Assembly: GCF_001990265.1 (NCBI RefSeq)
Contig: NZ_LYVN01000008.1
Location: 1 to 58,310 of the forward strand
Direction of reading: 5' to 3'
Length of the DNA stretch: 58,310 bases
Source of the DNA: Sphingopyxis sp. KK2
GTDB taxonomy: Bacteria; Pseudomonadota; Alphaproteobacteria; Sphingomonadales; Sphingomonadaceae
Shown: piece by piece, positions 7,398 to 14,141 of the stretch
Layout of the letters: each line of letters starts with the position of its first letter
Position numbering within the stretch: position 1 is the stretch's first letter
Notes under the pieces: generated by a model
Seen by the model: only the letters and a program-made list of their open reading frames with translations
What the model was told of the DNA's origin: nothing
The model's database searches: none
Program-made: the position numbers and the translations under genes

Positions 7398-9149
7398 TCA
7401 CGCTGCAATAGCAAAGGGTTGGATTTCCCCGGCCAGATATTGCGCGCGCGCCTTCGACCGGCTCAGCTTGCCCGAGCTGGTGCGCGGCAAGGTGCGCGGC
7501 GGGATCAGCTCGATCAGGCAGTTCATGCCGGTGATCGCGCGGACGCGGTCGCGAATCGTCTCGCGCAGGATCGCGCGCTCGGCATCGTCGCTGGTGCGGC
7601 ACTGGACGAGCACCGCGGGGGTCTCTTCTCCACCGGGCGCGGTGATCGCGAAGGCGGCGATGTCGCCCGATTTGAAGCCCGGCAATTGTTCGACCGCCCA
7701 CTCGATATCCTGCGGCCAGTGATTCTTGCCGTTGATGATGATCATGTCCTTGGCGCGGCCGACGATATAGATGTAACCGCCTGACAGATAACCCATATCG
7801 CCGGTGTCGAGCCAGCCGTCGACCAGGCAGGCGGCGGTCGATTCGGGGTCGCGGAAATAGCCGGTCATCAGCGAGGGGCCGCTGCACCACACTTTGCCGA
7901 CGGTCTGGTCGGGCAGGATGTTTCCGGCTTCGTCGCGGACCTCGATCACCATGTCGCGCGCGGCGCGGCCGCAGTTGACGATGGCGCGATAGCGGGTCGG
8001 GCGGCCGGCGTCGTTCGCGGCGCCCGACAATTCGGTTTCCTCGACCAGTTCGACGACGATGCCTTCGCCCGGGGGCATGATGCTCACCGCGAGCGTCGCT
8101 TCGGCGAGGCCATAACTCGGCAGGAAGGCGCTCGCCTTGAAACCCGCGTCGGCAAAGGCATCGACGAAATGCTGCATCACGTCGGGGCGGATCATGTCGG
8201 CGCCATTGCCGGCGACGCGCCAGCGCGACAGGTCGAAACGGTCGGCGACATGCGTCTGGCTCGACACGCGGCGCGCGCAGATGTCGTAACCGAAGGTCGG
8301 CGAATAGCTGAGCGTCGTCCCCGGATTGCGGCTGATCAGGTCGAGCCATGCGAGCGGGCGACGCGCGAAATCCTCGGTCTTGAGATAGTCGACCGACACC
8401 TGGTTGGCGACCGGCGAGAGCAGGCAGCCGACGAGGCCCATGTCATGATACCAGGGCAGCCACGAAACGCAGCGGTCGGTGTCGCAGACTTCCATGCCAT
8501 GGCTGTGCGCGGCGAGATTGTTGAGCAAGGCGGCGTGGGTGACCGCGACGCCGTGCGGGAAACGCGTCGAACCACTGCTGTACTGAAGGTAGCAGGTCTC
8601 GTCGCTGTTCTGGACGGGCAAGTCGGCCTGCGGTGCGGGACGCGCGGCGAATTCGCTCCAGTCCATCGGCGCGACGCCCTGCTTCTCGGCGGCTTCGGCC
8701 GCCATCGCGGCAATTTCGGGCGGGAAGAACAGCATCGTCGGGTCGCAGCTCGTCAGCTGGACGATCAACTGGCCGACATAGGAGTCGCGGCCGCCGAAGC
8801 TGGTCGGCAGCGGCAGCGGCACCGGCCAGGCGCCGGCATAGATGGTGCCGAAGAACAGCGCGGCGAATTCGGGGCCGGTCTCGGCGATCAGCGCGATGCG
8901 GTCGCCGGGCTTCGCCCCGGCGGCGATCAGGCGGTAAGCGGTCGCCAGCGCGTCGCTGCGCAGTTCGCTGTACGGATAGGGCCGCACCAGCTTGCCGCGC
9001 GGATCGTGGAAATTGAGCCCGCGCGTGCCGCTTGCGGCATAGTCGAGCGCTTCGCCGACGGTGGCGAAGTCCGAAAAACGGCGCGGCTGGGCGCATTCGG
9101 TCGGCGTCGGCACGAGCACGTCCGCCGCATTGTCGATTTTGTCGTTCAT
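7398..9149 (-). CDS. Fatty acyl-AMP ligase (FAAL-like adenylating enzyme)
   Basis: A 583-residue ANL-superfamily enzyme that activates a fatty acid with ATP to the acyl adenylate. The ATP-binding loop is LQYSSGSTRFPHGVAVTH, in which the usual Gly and Lys of GSTGxPKG are replaced by Arg and His, as in a FAAL subgroup. Other motifs are SPTFGYDICARR, LPSYGLAEATLAVS, SGPSLMTGYF and WLDTGDMGYL, then KDMIIINGKNHWPQDIEW near the C-terminus. The FAAL-type pattern YDICARR after the P-loop argues for transfer to a carrier protein rather than CoA. The start at 9149 has a GGAG site 7 bases upstream; an alternative ATG at 9212 adds 21 residues without a good ribosome site. No acyl carrier or polyketide synthase gene is adjacent, so its partner is elsewhere. 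Confidence 0.88.
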   Translation of the reverse strand: MNDKIDNAADVLVPTPTECAQPRRFSDFATVGEALDYAASGTRGLNFHDPRGKLVRPYPYSELRSDALATAYRLIAAGAKPGDRIALIAETGPEFAALFFGTIYAGAWPVPLPLPTSFGGRDSYVGQLIVQLTSCDPTMLFFPPEIAAMAAEAAEKQGVAPMDWSEFAARPAPQADLPVQNSDETCYLQYSSGSTRFPHGVAVTHAALLNNLAAHSHGMEVCDTDRCVSWLPWYHDMGLVGCLLSPVANQVSVDYLKTEDFARRPLAWLDLISRNPGTTLSYSPTFGYDICARRVSSQTHVADRFDLSRWRVAGNGADMIRPDVMQHFVDAFADAGFKASAFLPSYGLAEATLAVSIMPPGEGIVVELVEETELSGAANDAGRPTRYRAIVNCGRAARDMVIEVRDEAGNILPDQTVGKVWCSGPSLMTGYFRDPESTAACLVDGWLDTGDMGYLSGGYIYIVGRAKDMIIINGKNHWPQDIEWAVEQLPGFKSGDIAAFAITAPGGEETPAVLVQCRTSDDAERAILRETIRDRVRAITGMNCLIELIPPRTLPRTSSGKLSRSKARAQYLAGEIQPFAIAA

Positions 9150-9327
9150 AGAAGCTCCGGCATCCCGCGAAACGGGGCGCGCAGCAACAAGCATGTCATC
9201 TTTCTGAGTCATACGTGCTGCGCGATCCCTTTATCGTTGGAACAAATCGCCTGTTTTCAGGCATTGAGCCCGATATGGCGGCGCTGGTCGTTCTCAATCA
9301 GGCCCGACTGTGGCATAAACATGGCAT

Positions 9328-9891
9328 ATGGCCAACCGCCGCGCTTCCGCCGACCGGGCAATTCGCACTCTCGACGCGGCGCGGCTCGACGAGCTGGCGC
9401 TCGCCTATGTCGCGCGTTTTGCCACCAGCCGCGCCAAACTGGCGCGCTATCTATCGAGAAAAATACGCGAATCAGAGTGGAATGACGCAATAGACGGCCG
9501 CGCGGCGTGCGAGGCGGTGGTCGCGAAGATGGATCGGCTCGGTTTCGTCGACGACAAGCAATATGCCGCGATGCGCGGCGCGGCGATGACGCGGCGCGGC
9601 CTCGGGGTGCGGCGCGTGAAGGCGCAATTATGGGTCGACGGTATCGACCCCGCAGATTCGGGTACGGCGGTCGAGGCGGCCGAAGGCGCGGCGCTCGCGT
9701 CGGCGCTCGGCTTTGCACGCCGCCGCCGTTTCGGCCCCTATGCGGCCGCGGCGGTGACCGATCCGGCGCTGCGCGAGCGCCAGGTCGCGGCCTTCGCGCG
9801 CGCCGGCCATTCGCTGGCGCTCGCGCGCCGCATCCTCGCGACCTCGCCGGGTGACGAGGCCGCGCTGGACGCCGAAGCGGGGCTCGATTAG
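9328..9891 (+). CDS. recX: Regulatory protein RecX
   Basis: A 187-residue protein of the RecX family, which binds RecA filaments and modulates recombination and SOS activity. Family features are the helical three-helix repeats: ALAYVARFATSRAKLARYL, then GFVDDKQYAAMRGAAMTRRG, then GVRRVKAQL, and the C-terminal FARAGHSLALARRIL. The length fits the family. It diverges from the FAAL gene; I searched the 116-base upstream region for a GTTC-N7-GTTC alphaproteobacterial SOS box and found none. recA is not in the window. Confidence 0.88.
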   Translation: MANRRASADRAIRTLDAARLDELALAYVARFATSRAKLARYLSRKIRESEWNDAIDGRAACEAVVAKMDRLGFVDDKQYAAMRGAAMTRRGLGVRRVKAQLWVDGIDPADSGTAVEAAEGAALASALGFARRRRFGPYAAAAVTDPALRERQVAAFARAGHSLALARRILATSPGDEAALDAEAGLD

Positions 9892-9939
9892 GACGCAGGC
9901 CTTCACGGGGATGGCCCGGTGCGGCGAAAGGAAAAGCCG

Positions 9940-10392
9940 ATGCGTGCATGGATGACCGCTGTCGCTCTCGTCATGGCGGTCCCCGTCGCCGGTTGCAGCG
10001 ATTCGCAGCCGGCAAAACCCGCGACGATCCCGCTCACGATCAAGGCCCCCGACAAGACGCATGCCTTCACCGTCGAGGTCGCGCGTACCCCCGAGGAACA
10101 GGCGAAGGGGCTGATGTTCCGCACCAGCCTGCCCGAAAATGGCGGCATGCTCTTCCCGTTCGAAAAGCCGCGTTTCGGCAGCTTCTGGATGAAGAACACG
10201 CTGATTCCGCTCGATATGTTCTTCATCCGGGCCGACGGCAGCATCGACCGCATCGCCGAAAACACGATCCCCGAAAGCCTCGAACCGGTGGTCAGCGGCG
10301 GCGAGGTGACCGCGGTGCTCGAACTCGCGGGCGGCACCGCGACGCGGCTCGGCATCGACGAAAATGCCATCGTGACGTGGCAGGATAAATGA
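9940..10392 (+). CDS. DUF192 lipoprotein
   Basis: A 150-residue probable lipoprotein: the signal AWMTAVALVMAVPVAGC ends in a lipobox with Cys 19. The start at 9940 is preceded by GAAAGGA at a good distance; a GTG at 9919 would add seven charged residues before the signal. The mature part is a DUF192 domain with the hallmarks EVARTPEEQAKGLMFR, GGMLFPFEKPRFGSFWMKNT and IPLDMFFI. DUF192 proteins are periplasmic or envelope proteins without a proven function. It sits 48 bases after recX and 63 bases before NDUFA12 on the same strand. Confidence 0.87.
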   Translation: MRAWMTAVALVMAVPVAGCSDSQPAKPATIPLTIKAPDKTHAFTVEVARTPEEQAKGLMFRTSLPENGGMLFPFEKPRFGSFWMKNTLIPLDMFFIRADGSIDRIAENTIPESLEPVVSGGEVTAVLELAGGTATRLGIDENAIVTWQDK

Positions 10393-10455
10393 TCGGCGGG
10401 TTGCAGCGCCATTGGCGCTTGCGAAACGGCGGTGCTTGCCTGTAAACGCGCGGCC

Positions 10456-10842
10456 ATGGGCATGTTAGGCAAGATTTTCACCTGGTGGGACGGCGCGACC
10501 GTCGGCACGCTGCTGAACAGCTGGAAAACCGGCGAACAGGTCGGCGAGGACGGCCTTGGCAACCGCTATTTCCGCGCGCGCAAGGGCGACCGCCGCTGGG
10601 TCCTCTATAATGGTTCGAACGATGCGAGCCGGGTTCCGCCCGAATGGCACGGCTGGCTGCACGGCACCTTCGACGACCTGCCCGCCGACGTCCTGCCCGC
10701 GCCGCGCGCCTGGGAGCAGGAAGCGACGCCGAACCTGACGGGAACCGGCACCGCCTATCGGCCCGCGGGCGCGCTCGAACGCGGCGGCAAGCGCGCCGCG
10801 GCGACCGGCGATTATGAGGCGTGGCGCCCCGGCGCCGACTGA
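10456..10842 (+). CDS. NADH:ubiquinone oxidoreductase accessory subunit NDUFA12
   Basis: A 128-residue protein of the NDUFA12 (17.2 kDa, B17.2) family, an accessory subunit of respiratory complex I found in alphaproteobacteria and mitochondria. Diagnostic segments are TWWDGATVGTLL, GEDGLGNRYFRAR, RRWVLYNGSNDASRVPPEWH and GWLHGTFDD. The start could be 10456 or 10462, two codons apart. The core nuo genes are not in the window, as is usual because this gene is normally remote from the nuo operon. It is followed five bases later by DUF2155, forming a two-gene unit seen in many alphaproteobacteria. Confidence 0.92.
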   Translation: MGMLGKIFTWWDGATVGTLLNSWKTGEQVGEDGLGNRYFRARKGDRRWVLYNGSNDASRVPPEWHGWLHGTFDDLPADVLPAPRAWEQEATPNLTGTGTAYRPAGALERGGKRAAATGDYEAWRPGAD

Positions 10843-10847
10843 GGATC

Positions 10848-11492
10848 ATGGGCCTGCGCCTGATCCCGGCCGCGCTGACCGCGCTGGCGCTGACCGCGAC
10901 GCTCGCTGCCTGCGACCGCACGCCCGCGACCAAGTCGGGCAGCACGACGGTGCCGACGATCGCCAAATCCGAACGCGTCCCCGCCGAAGTCGGCGGCATC
11001 GAGGGCGCGACGCCGATGGCTGAACGTGTCGCCGTCGTCGGCCTGCTCAACAAGCGCAACGGGCTGGTGCAGGACCTCGAGATGAAGCCCGGCGAATCGG
11101 CGCGGGTCGGCCGCGCGATCGTGCGGCTGCGTGCGTGCGAACAGACTGCGCCGTGGGAAGACCCGCCCGAAACCGGCGCCTTCGTCCAGCTAACGGTGCA
11201 GGATCAGCGCGACGACAAATGGTATCGCGTCTTTTCGGGCTGGATTTTCCGCGAGCGGCCCGACCGCAACGTCATCCAGCACCCGATCTACGACGTGTTC
11301 GTCAAAAGCTGCGCGATGACATATCCGGGCGGCGAACCCGTTGCGCTGTCCTCGCCCAAGGCCGCCGCGCCCAAGGCGTCGAGTGCGCCCCAGTCGCCCG
11401 CGACGAACGGCGGCGAAGGCAGCCCGGCAACGCCGGCCCCTGCGCCCGCCGCACCGCCGCCGGCCGCCGCGCCCCCCGCCAACACCGAATAG
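10848..11492 (+). CDS. DUF2155 lipoprotein-like protein with Pro/Ala-rich tail
   Basis: A 214-residue exported protein. The signal GLRLIPAALTALALTATLAAC ends in a lipobox-type Cys. The DUF2155 core (about residues 55-165) contains LLNKRNGLVQDLEMKPGES, LRACEQTAPWEDPPETGAF, SGWIFRERPDRN and HPIYDVFVKSCAM. After the core comes a tail of about 50 residues made mostly of Pro, Ala, Ser and Lys, a likely disordered spacer. The last 205 bases (11288-11492) overlap the 3' end of aat on the opposite strand, so part of the conserved core and the whole tail are double-coding. Role unknown; genetic association with NDUFA12 is common. Confidence 0.88.
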   Translation: MGLRLIPAALTALALTATLAACDRTPATKSGSTTVPTIAKSERVPAEVGGIEGATPMAERVAVVGLLNKRNGLVQDLEMKPGESARVGRAIVRLRACEQTAPWEDPPETGAFVQLTVQDQRDDKWYRVFSGWIFRERPDRNVIQHPIYDVFVKSCAMTYPGGEPVALSSPKAAAPKASSAPQSPATNGGEGSPATPAPAPAAPPPAAAPPANTE

Positions 11493-12058
11493 AGCCGCCG
11501 CAGATAATCGGCCTGCGGGATTTCGATCGCGCCGAGCGATTCGAGGTGCGGGGTGATGAACTGGCAGTCGAGCAATTGCCAGCCGCCCGCGCGCAGCCGC
11601 GCGACGAGATGCGCAAGCGCGACCTTCGACGCGTCGCGCGCGCGGCTGACCATCGATTCGCCAAAAAAGGCGCGCCCCAACGTCACGCCATAGAGCCCGC
11701 CGACCAGCGCGCCGCCTTGCCAGCATTCGACGCTGTGCGCATGACCGAGCCGGAACAGCCGGTCGTAGCTCGCCTTGATCACCGGGTTGATCCACGTCGT
11801 CGGCCGGTCGTCGGCCGGCTCGGCGCAGAGCGCGACCATGTCGGTAAAGGCGCGGTCGGTGGTGACGCGGAATTTCTCGCCCGTGACGACCTTTTTCAGG
11901 CTGCGCGACAGCCGGAAGCCGTCGAGCGGCAGGATCGCGCGCAGCCGCGGCTCGACCCAATGGACCGACGGGTCGTCCGCCGCGTCGGCCATCGGGAAAA
12001 GCCCCTGCGCATAGGCGCTGAGCAGCAGCGCAGGGTCGATGGTCTCGATAGGCTTCAG
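11288..12058 (-). CDS. aat: Leucyl/phenylalanyl-tRNA--protein transferase
   Basis: A 256-residue N-end-rule enzyme that transfers Leu or Phe from tRNA to N-terminal Arg/Lys of substrates for ClpAP degradation. Motifs: LLLSAYAQGLFPMAD, HWVEPRLRAILPL, TTWINPVIKASYDRL, HSVECWQGGALVGGLYG, GRAFFGESMVSRARDASKVA and LLDCQFITPHLESLG. The C-terminus has an extra Gly/Ala-rich segment followed by VIAQLLTNTS, an ending I associate with alphaproteobacterial Aat, so the stop at 11288 looks authentic although it lies inside DUF2155 on the other strand. No ATG, GTG or TTG occurs between the conserved LLLSAY block and a point well inside the upstream gene. The best start is CTG at 12058, which overlaps the methyltransferase stop as CTGA. 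Confidence 0.85.
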   Translation of the reverse strand: MKPIETIDPALLLSAYAQGLFPMADAADDPSVHWVEPRLRAILPLDGFRLSRSLKKVVTGEKFRVTTDRAFTDMVALCAEPADDRPTTWINPVIKASYDRLFRLGHAHSVECWQGGALVGGLYGVTLGRAFFGESMVSRARDASKVALAHLVARLRAGGWQLLDCQFITPHLESLGAIEIPQADYLRRLYSVLAGGAAAGGGAAGAGAGVAGLPSPPFVAGDWGALDALGAAALGEDSATGSPPGYVIAQLLTNTS

Positions 12059-12885
12059 CTTGCCGGCTTCACGAATTTCAGCGTCATGCGGTCCGATTCG
12101 CCGATCGCCAGATATTTGTCCTTGTCGACCTCGCCCTCGCGCAGGCTCGGCGGCAGCGTCCAGACCCCTTTGGGATAATCGTGCGTATCCTTGGGATTGG
12201 CGTTGATGTCGCTCTCGCCGGCGAGCTTGAACCCCGCCGCTTCGGCAAAGGCGATGACCGTCGACCGCTTCAGATAGCCGCTCTTTTCCTCGAGCGCCGA
12301 ATCCATCTCCTCGGGCAGGCGATGTTCCTCGACACCGAGGACGCCGCCCGGCTTCAGCATCGCGAAGATCTGCTTGAAGGCATTGGCGGTGTTGTCGGCG
12401 CCGTCGAAGCGCCAGTTGTGGACATTGCGAAAGGTCAGCACGACATCGGCGCTGCCGTCGGGCACCTTGGGATGGGTGCCGGCGGCCGGAAATTCGGCGA
12501 ACTTCAGCGCGCCATAGGTGGCGGTGTCGGCGGCCTGCTTGTCCTTGACGCGATTGAGACCCTTTTCCCACGGTGCCGCGACATAGAGCGTGCCGCCGCC
12601 CGCCTTGCTGAGCGGCGCGAGGATTTCGGTGTACCAACCGCCGCCCGGCCACAGCTCGACGACGGTATCGCCGGGCTTCACGCCGAAGAAGGCGAGCGTT
12701 TCGGCGGGATGGCGATATTTGTCGCGCGCGACATTGGTGGCGGTCCGGGTGGGCGCCGCCACCGCGGTGGCGATCGCGTCGCCCGGCTTGGCCGCGGCTT
12801 CGGTCGCGGTGGCATTTTGCGCGGGCGCGCTGCACGCGGCGACGGCGATCAGCGCTGCACTTGCAACGGCACGGAAATCACGCAT
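12055..12885 (-). CDS. Exported class I SAM-dependent methyltransferase-like protein
   Basis: A 276-residue protein with a lipoprotein-type signal (AVASAALIAVAACS) and a methyltransferase fold. The SAM-binding motif I region is VKPGDTVVELWPGGGWYTEIL, with an acidic residue at the end of beta strand 1; later blocks are GSADVVLTFRNVHNW, MLKPGGVLGVEEHR and KRSTVIAFAEAAGFKL. An exported methyltransferase is odd because SAM is cytosolic, yet this family of predicted secreted methyltransferases recurs in proteobacteria; it may have a non-catalytic or anchored role. The ATG at 12885 follows an AGAGGTG site. Its stop overlaps the presumed CTG start of aat, implying translational coupling. Confidence 0.82.
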   Translation of the reverse strand: MRDFRAVASAALIAVAACSAPAQNATATEAAAKPGDAIATAVAAPTRTATNVARDKYRHPAETLAFFGVKPGDTVVELWPGGGWYTEILAPLSKAGGGTLYVAAPWEKGLNRVKDKQAADTATYGALKFAEFPAAGTHPKVPDGSADVVLTFRNVHNWRFDGADNTANAFKQIFAMLKPGGVLGVEEHRLPEEMDSALEEKSGYLKRSTVIAFAEAAGFKLAGESDINANPKDTHDYPKGVWTLPPSLREGEVDKDKYLAIGESDRMTLKFVKPAS

Positions 12886-12966
12886 ATCGGGGCACCTCTC
12901 TGGGGATCGGGTCGCTGGTTTCGACCCGTTTGGGGGGACGGCCATAGTGCGAAGGGAATGGGTCCA

Positions 12967-13155
12967 ATGCAAGTGTCCTTGCTGTCGGTGAGCATCGGCG
13001 CCGCGATCCTCTTCGCCATCGCCGAATTCGCCGGATGGCGCCGCAACAATCGCCGCGACGTCGACGACGTCGGCTTCATGCCCTGGCGCGGCATCGCGCT
13101 CGCGTCGGCCGCGGTTGCTTTCTTCGCCTTCGCCTTCTGGCTGACCCGCAAATGA
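12967..13155 (+). CDS. Small two-helix membrane protein
   Basis: A 62-residue protein with two hydrophobic segments, SLLSVSIGAAILFAIAEFAG and GIALASAAVAFFAFAFWLT, separated by a basic loop with RRNNRRD. The start at 12967 has a GAAGGG site at 10 bases; 12958 is a less likely alternative. The stop TGA overlaps the ATG of the next gene (ATGA), so the two are translationally coupled. Not recognised as a family; called real because of start site, coupling and clean membrane topology. Confidence 0.65.
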   Translation: MQVSLLSVSIGAAILFAIAEFAGWRRNNRRDVDDVGFMPWRGIALASAAVAFFAFAFWLTRK

Positions 13156-14141
13156 GCGCGCTGCCCGCGATCGACATCGGTCCGCTGCTGGCGATGGACG
13201 ATCGCGCCGCAGTCGACCGCGCGGCGTCCGCGATCGGGGCCGCGAGCGCCGAATATGGTTTCTTCTATGCCGAGGGGCATGGCATCGGCGACGCGCTGTT
13301 CGACCGGCTCGAGGCGGCGAGCCATGCATTTTTCGCGCTGCCCGAGGCGGAGAAGGCGGCGATCGCGATGGCGCATGGCGGCACCGCCTGGCGCGGCTGG
13401 TTCCCGCTTGGCGGCGAACTCACCTCGGGCCGGCCCGACCGCAAGGAGGGGCTGTATCTGGGCGAGGAACTCCGCGCCGCCGACCCGCGTGTCGCGGCGG
13501 GCTGGCCCCTCCACGGCGCCAACCTCTGGCCCGCTGCCGTTCCCGCACTACGCGACGCGGTAGAGGAATATCTGGCGGCGACGGTCGCGGCGGCCGAGGC
13601 GCTGATGCGCGGCATGGCGCTCGCGCTCGACCTCCCCGTCGATCATTTCGCGGCCGGGATCACGCGGCGCCCGACCCTGTTGTTCCGCATCTTCCATTAT
13701 CCGCCGGGTGGCGCAGCCGACGATCTCGGCGTCGGCGAACATAGCGATTACGGCCTGCTCACGCTGCTCGGGCAGGATGCGCATGGCGGCCTCGAGGTGC
13801 GTGCGGCCGACGGCTCGTGGATCGCGGTGCCGCCGCGTGGACGGGCGCTCGTCGTCAATATCGGCGACATGTTCGAACGGCTGACGCGCGGACGCTTTCG
13901 CTCGGCGCCGCATCGCGTGATCAACGCCTCGGGGCGCGAACGCCTGTCCTGGCCGCTTTTCTACGATCCCGACTTCGCGGCGTCGGTCGACCCGCTGCCG
14001 ATTCCCGCAACGACACGGCTGTTGCCGCGCTGGGACGGCATCGACGTCCATGAGGCCGGCGGCACCTATGGCGATTATCTGATCGGCAAGGTGGGCAAGG
14101 TGTTTCCCGACCTCGCCGGGAAAAACCTCGACCCGGCTTAG
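13152..14141 (+). CDS. 2OG-Fe(II) oxygenase, isopenicillin N synthase family
   Basis: A 329-residue non-haem iron dioxygenase. The N-terminal DIOX_N-type domain contains IDIGPLLAMDDR and EYGFFYAEGHGIGD. The catalytic jelly roll holds HYPPGGAADDLGVGEHSDYG, supplying the HxD iron ligands, the distal His in FRSAPHRVINA, and the 2-oxoglutarate-binding Arg in RERLSWPLFYDPD. All iron ligands are present, so it should be active. Plant and bacterial relatives oxidise amino-acid or secondary-metabolite substrates; the substrate here cannot be deduced. It is coupled to the small membrane protein upstream and converges on the CpaF gene, with stops overlapping by four bases. Confidence 0.9.
   Translation: MSALPAIDIGPLLAMDDRAAVDRAASAIGAASAEYGFFYAEGHGIGDALFDRLEAASHAFFALPEAEKAAIAMAHGGTAWRGWFPLGGELTSGRPDRKEGLYLGEELRAADPRVAAGWPLHGANLWPAAVPALRDAVEEYLAATVAAAEALMRGMALALDLPVDHFAAGITRRPTLLFRIFHYPPGGAADDLGVGEHSDYGLLTLLGQDAHGGLEVRAADGSWIAVPPRGRALVVNIGDMFERLTRGRFRSAPHRVINASGRERLSWPLFYDPDFAASVDPLPIPATTRLLPRWDGIDVHEAGGTYGDYLIGKVGKVFPDLAGKNLDPA

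Noticed and set aside
5901-7784. 627-residue open frame opposite the GGDEF-EAL gene
   Set aside because: Mirror of well-defined catalytic motifs; composition rich in Arg, Ala, Asp and Gln as expected of a shadow frame.
9213-9327. SOS box before recX
   Set aside because: I looked for GTTC-N7-GTTC or GAAC-N7-GAAC and found no match.
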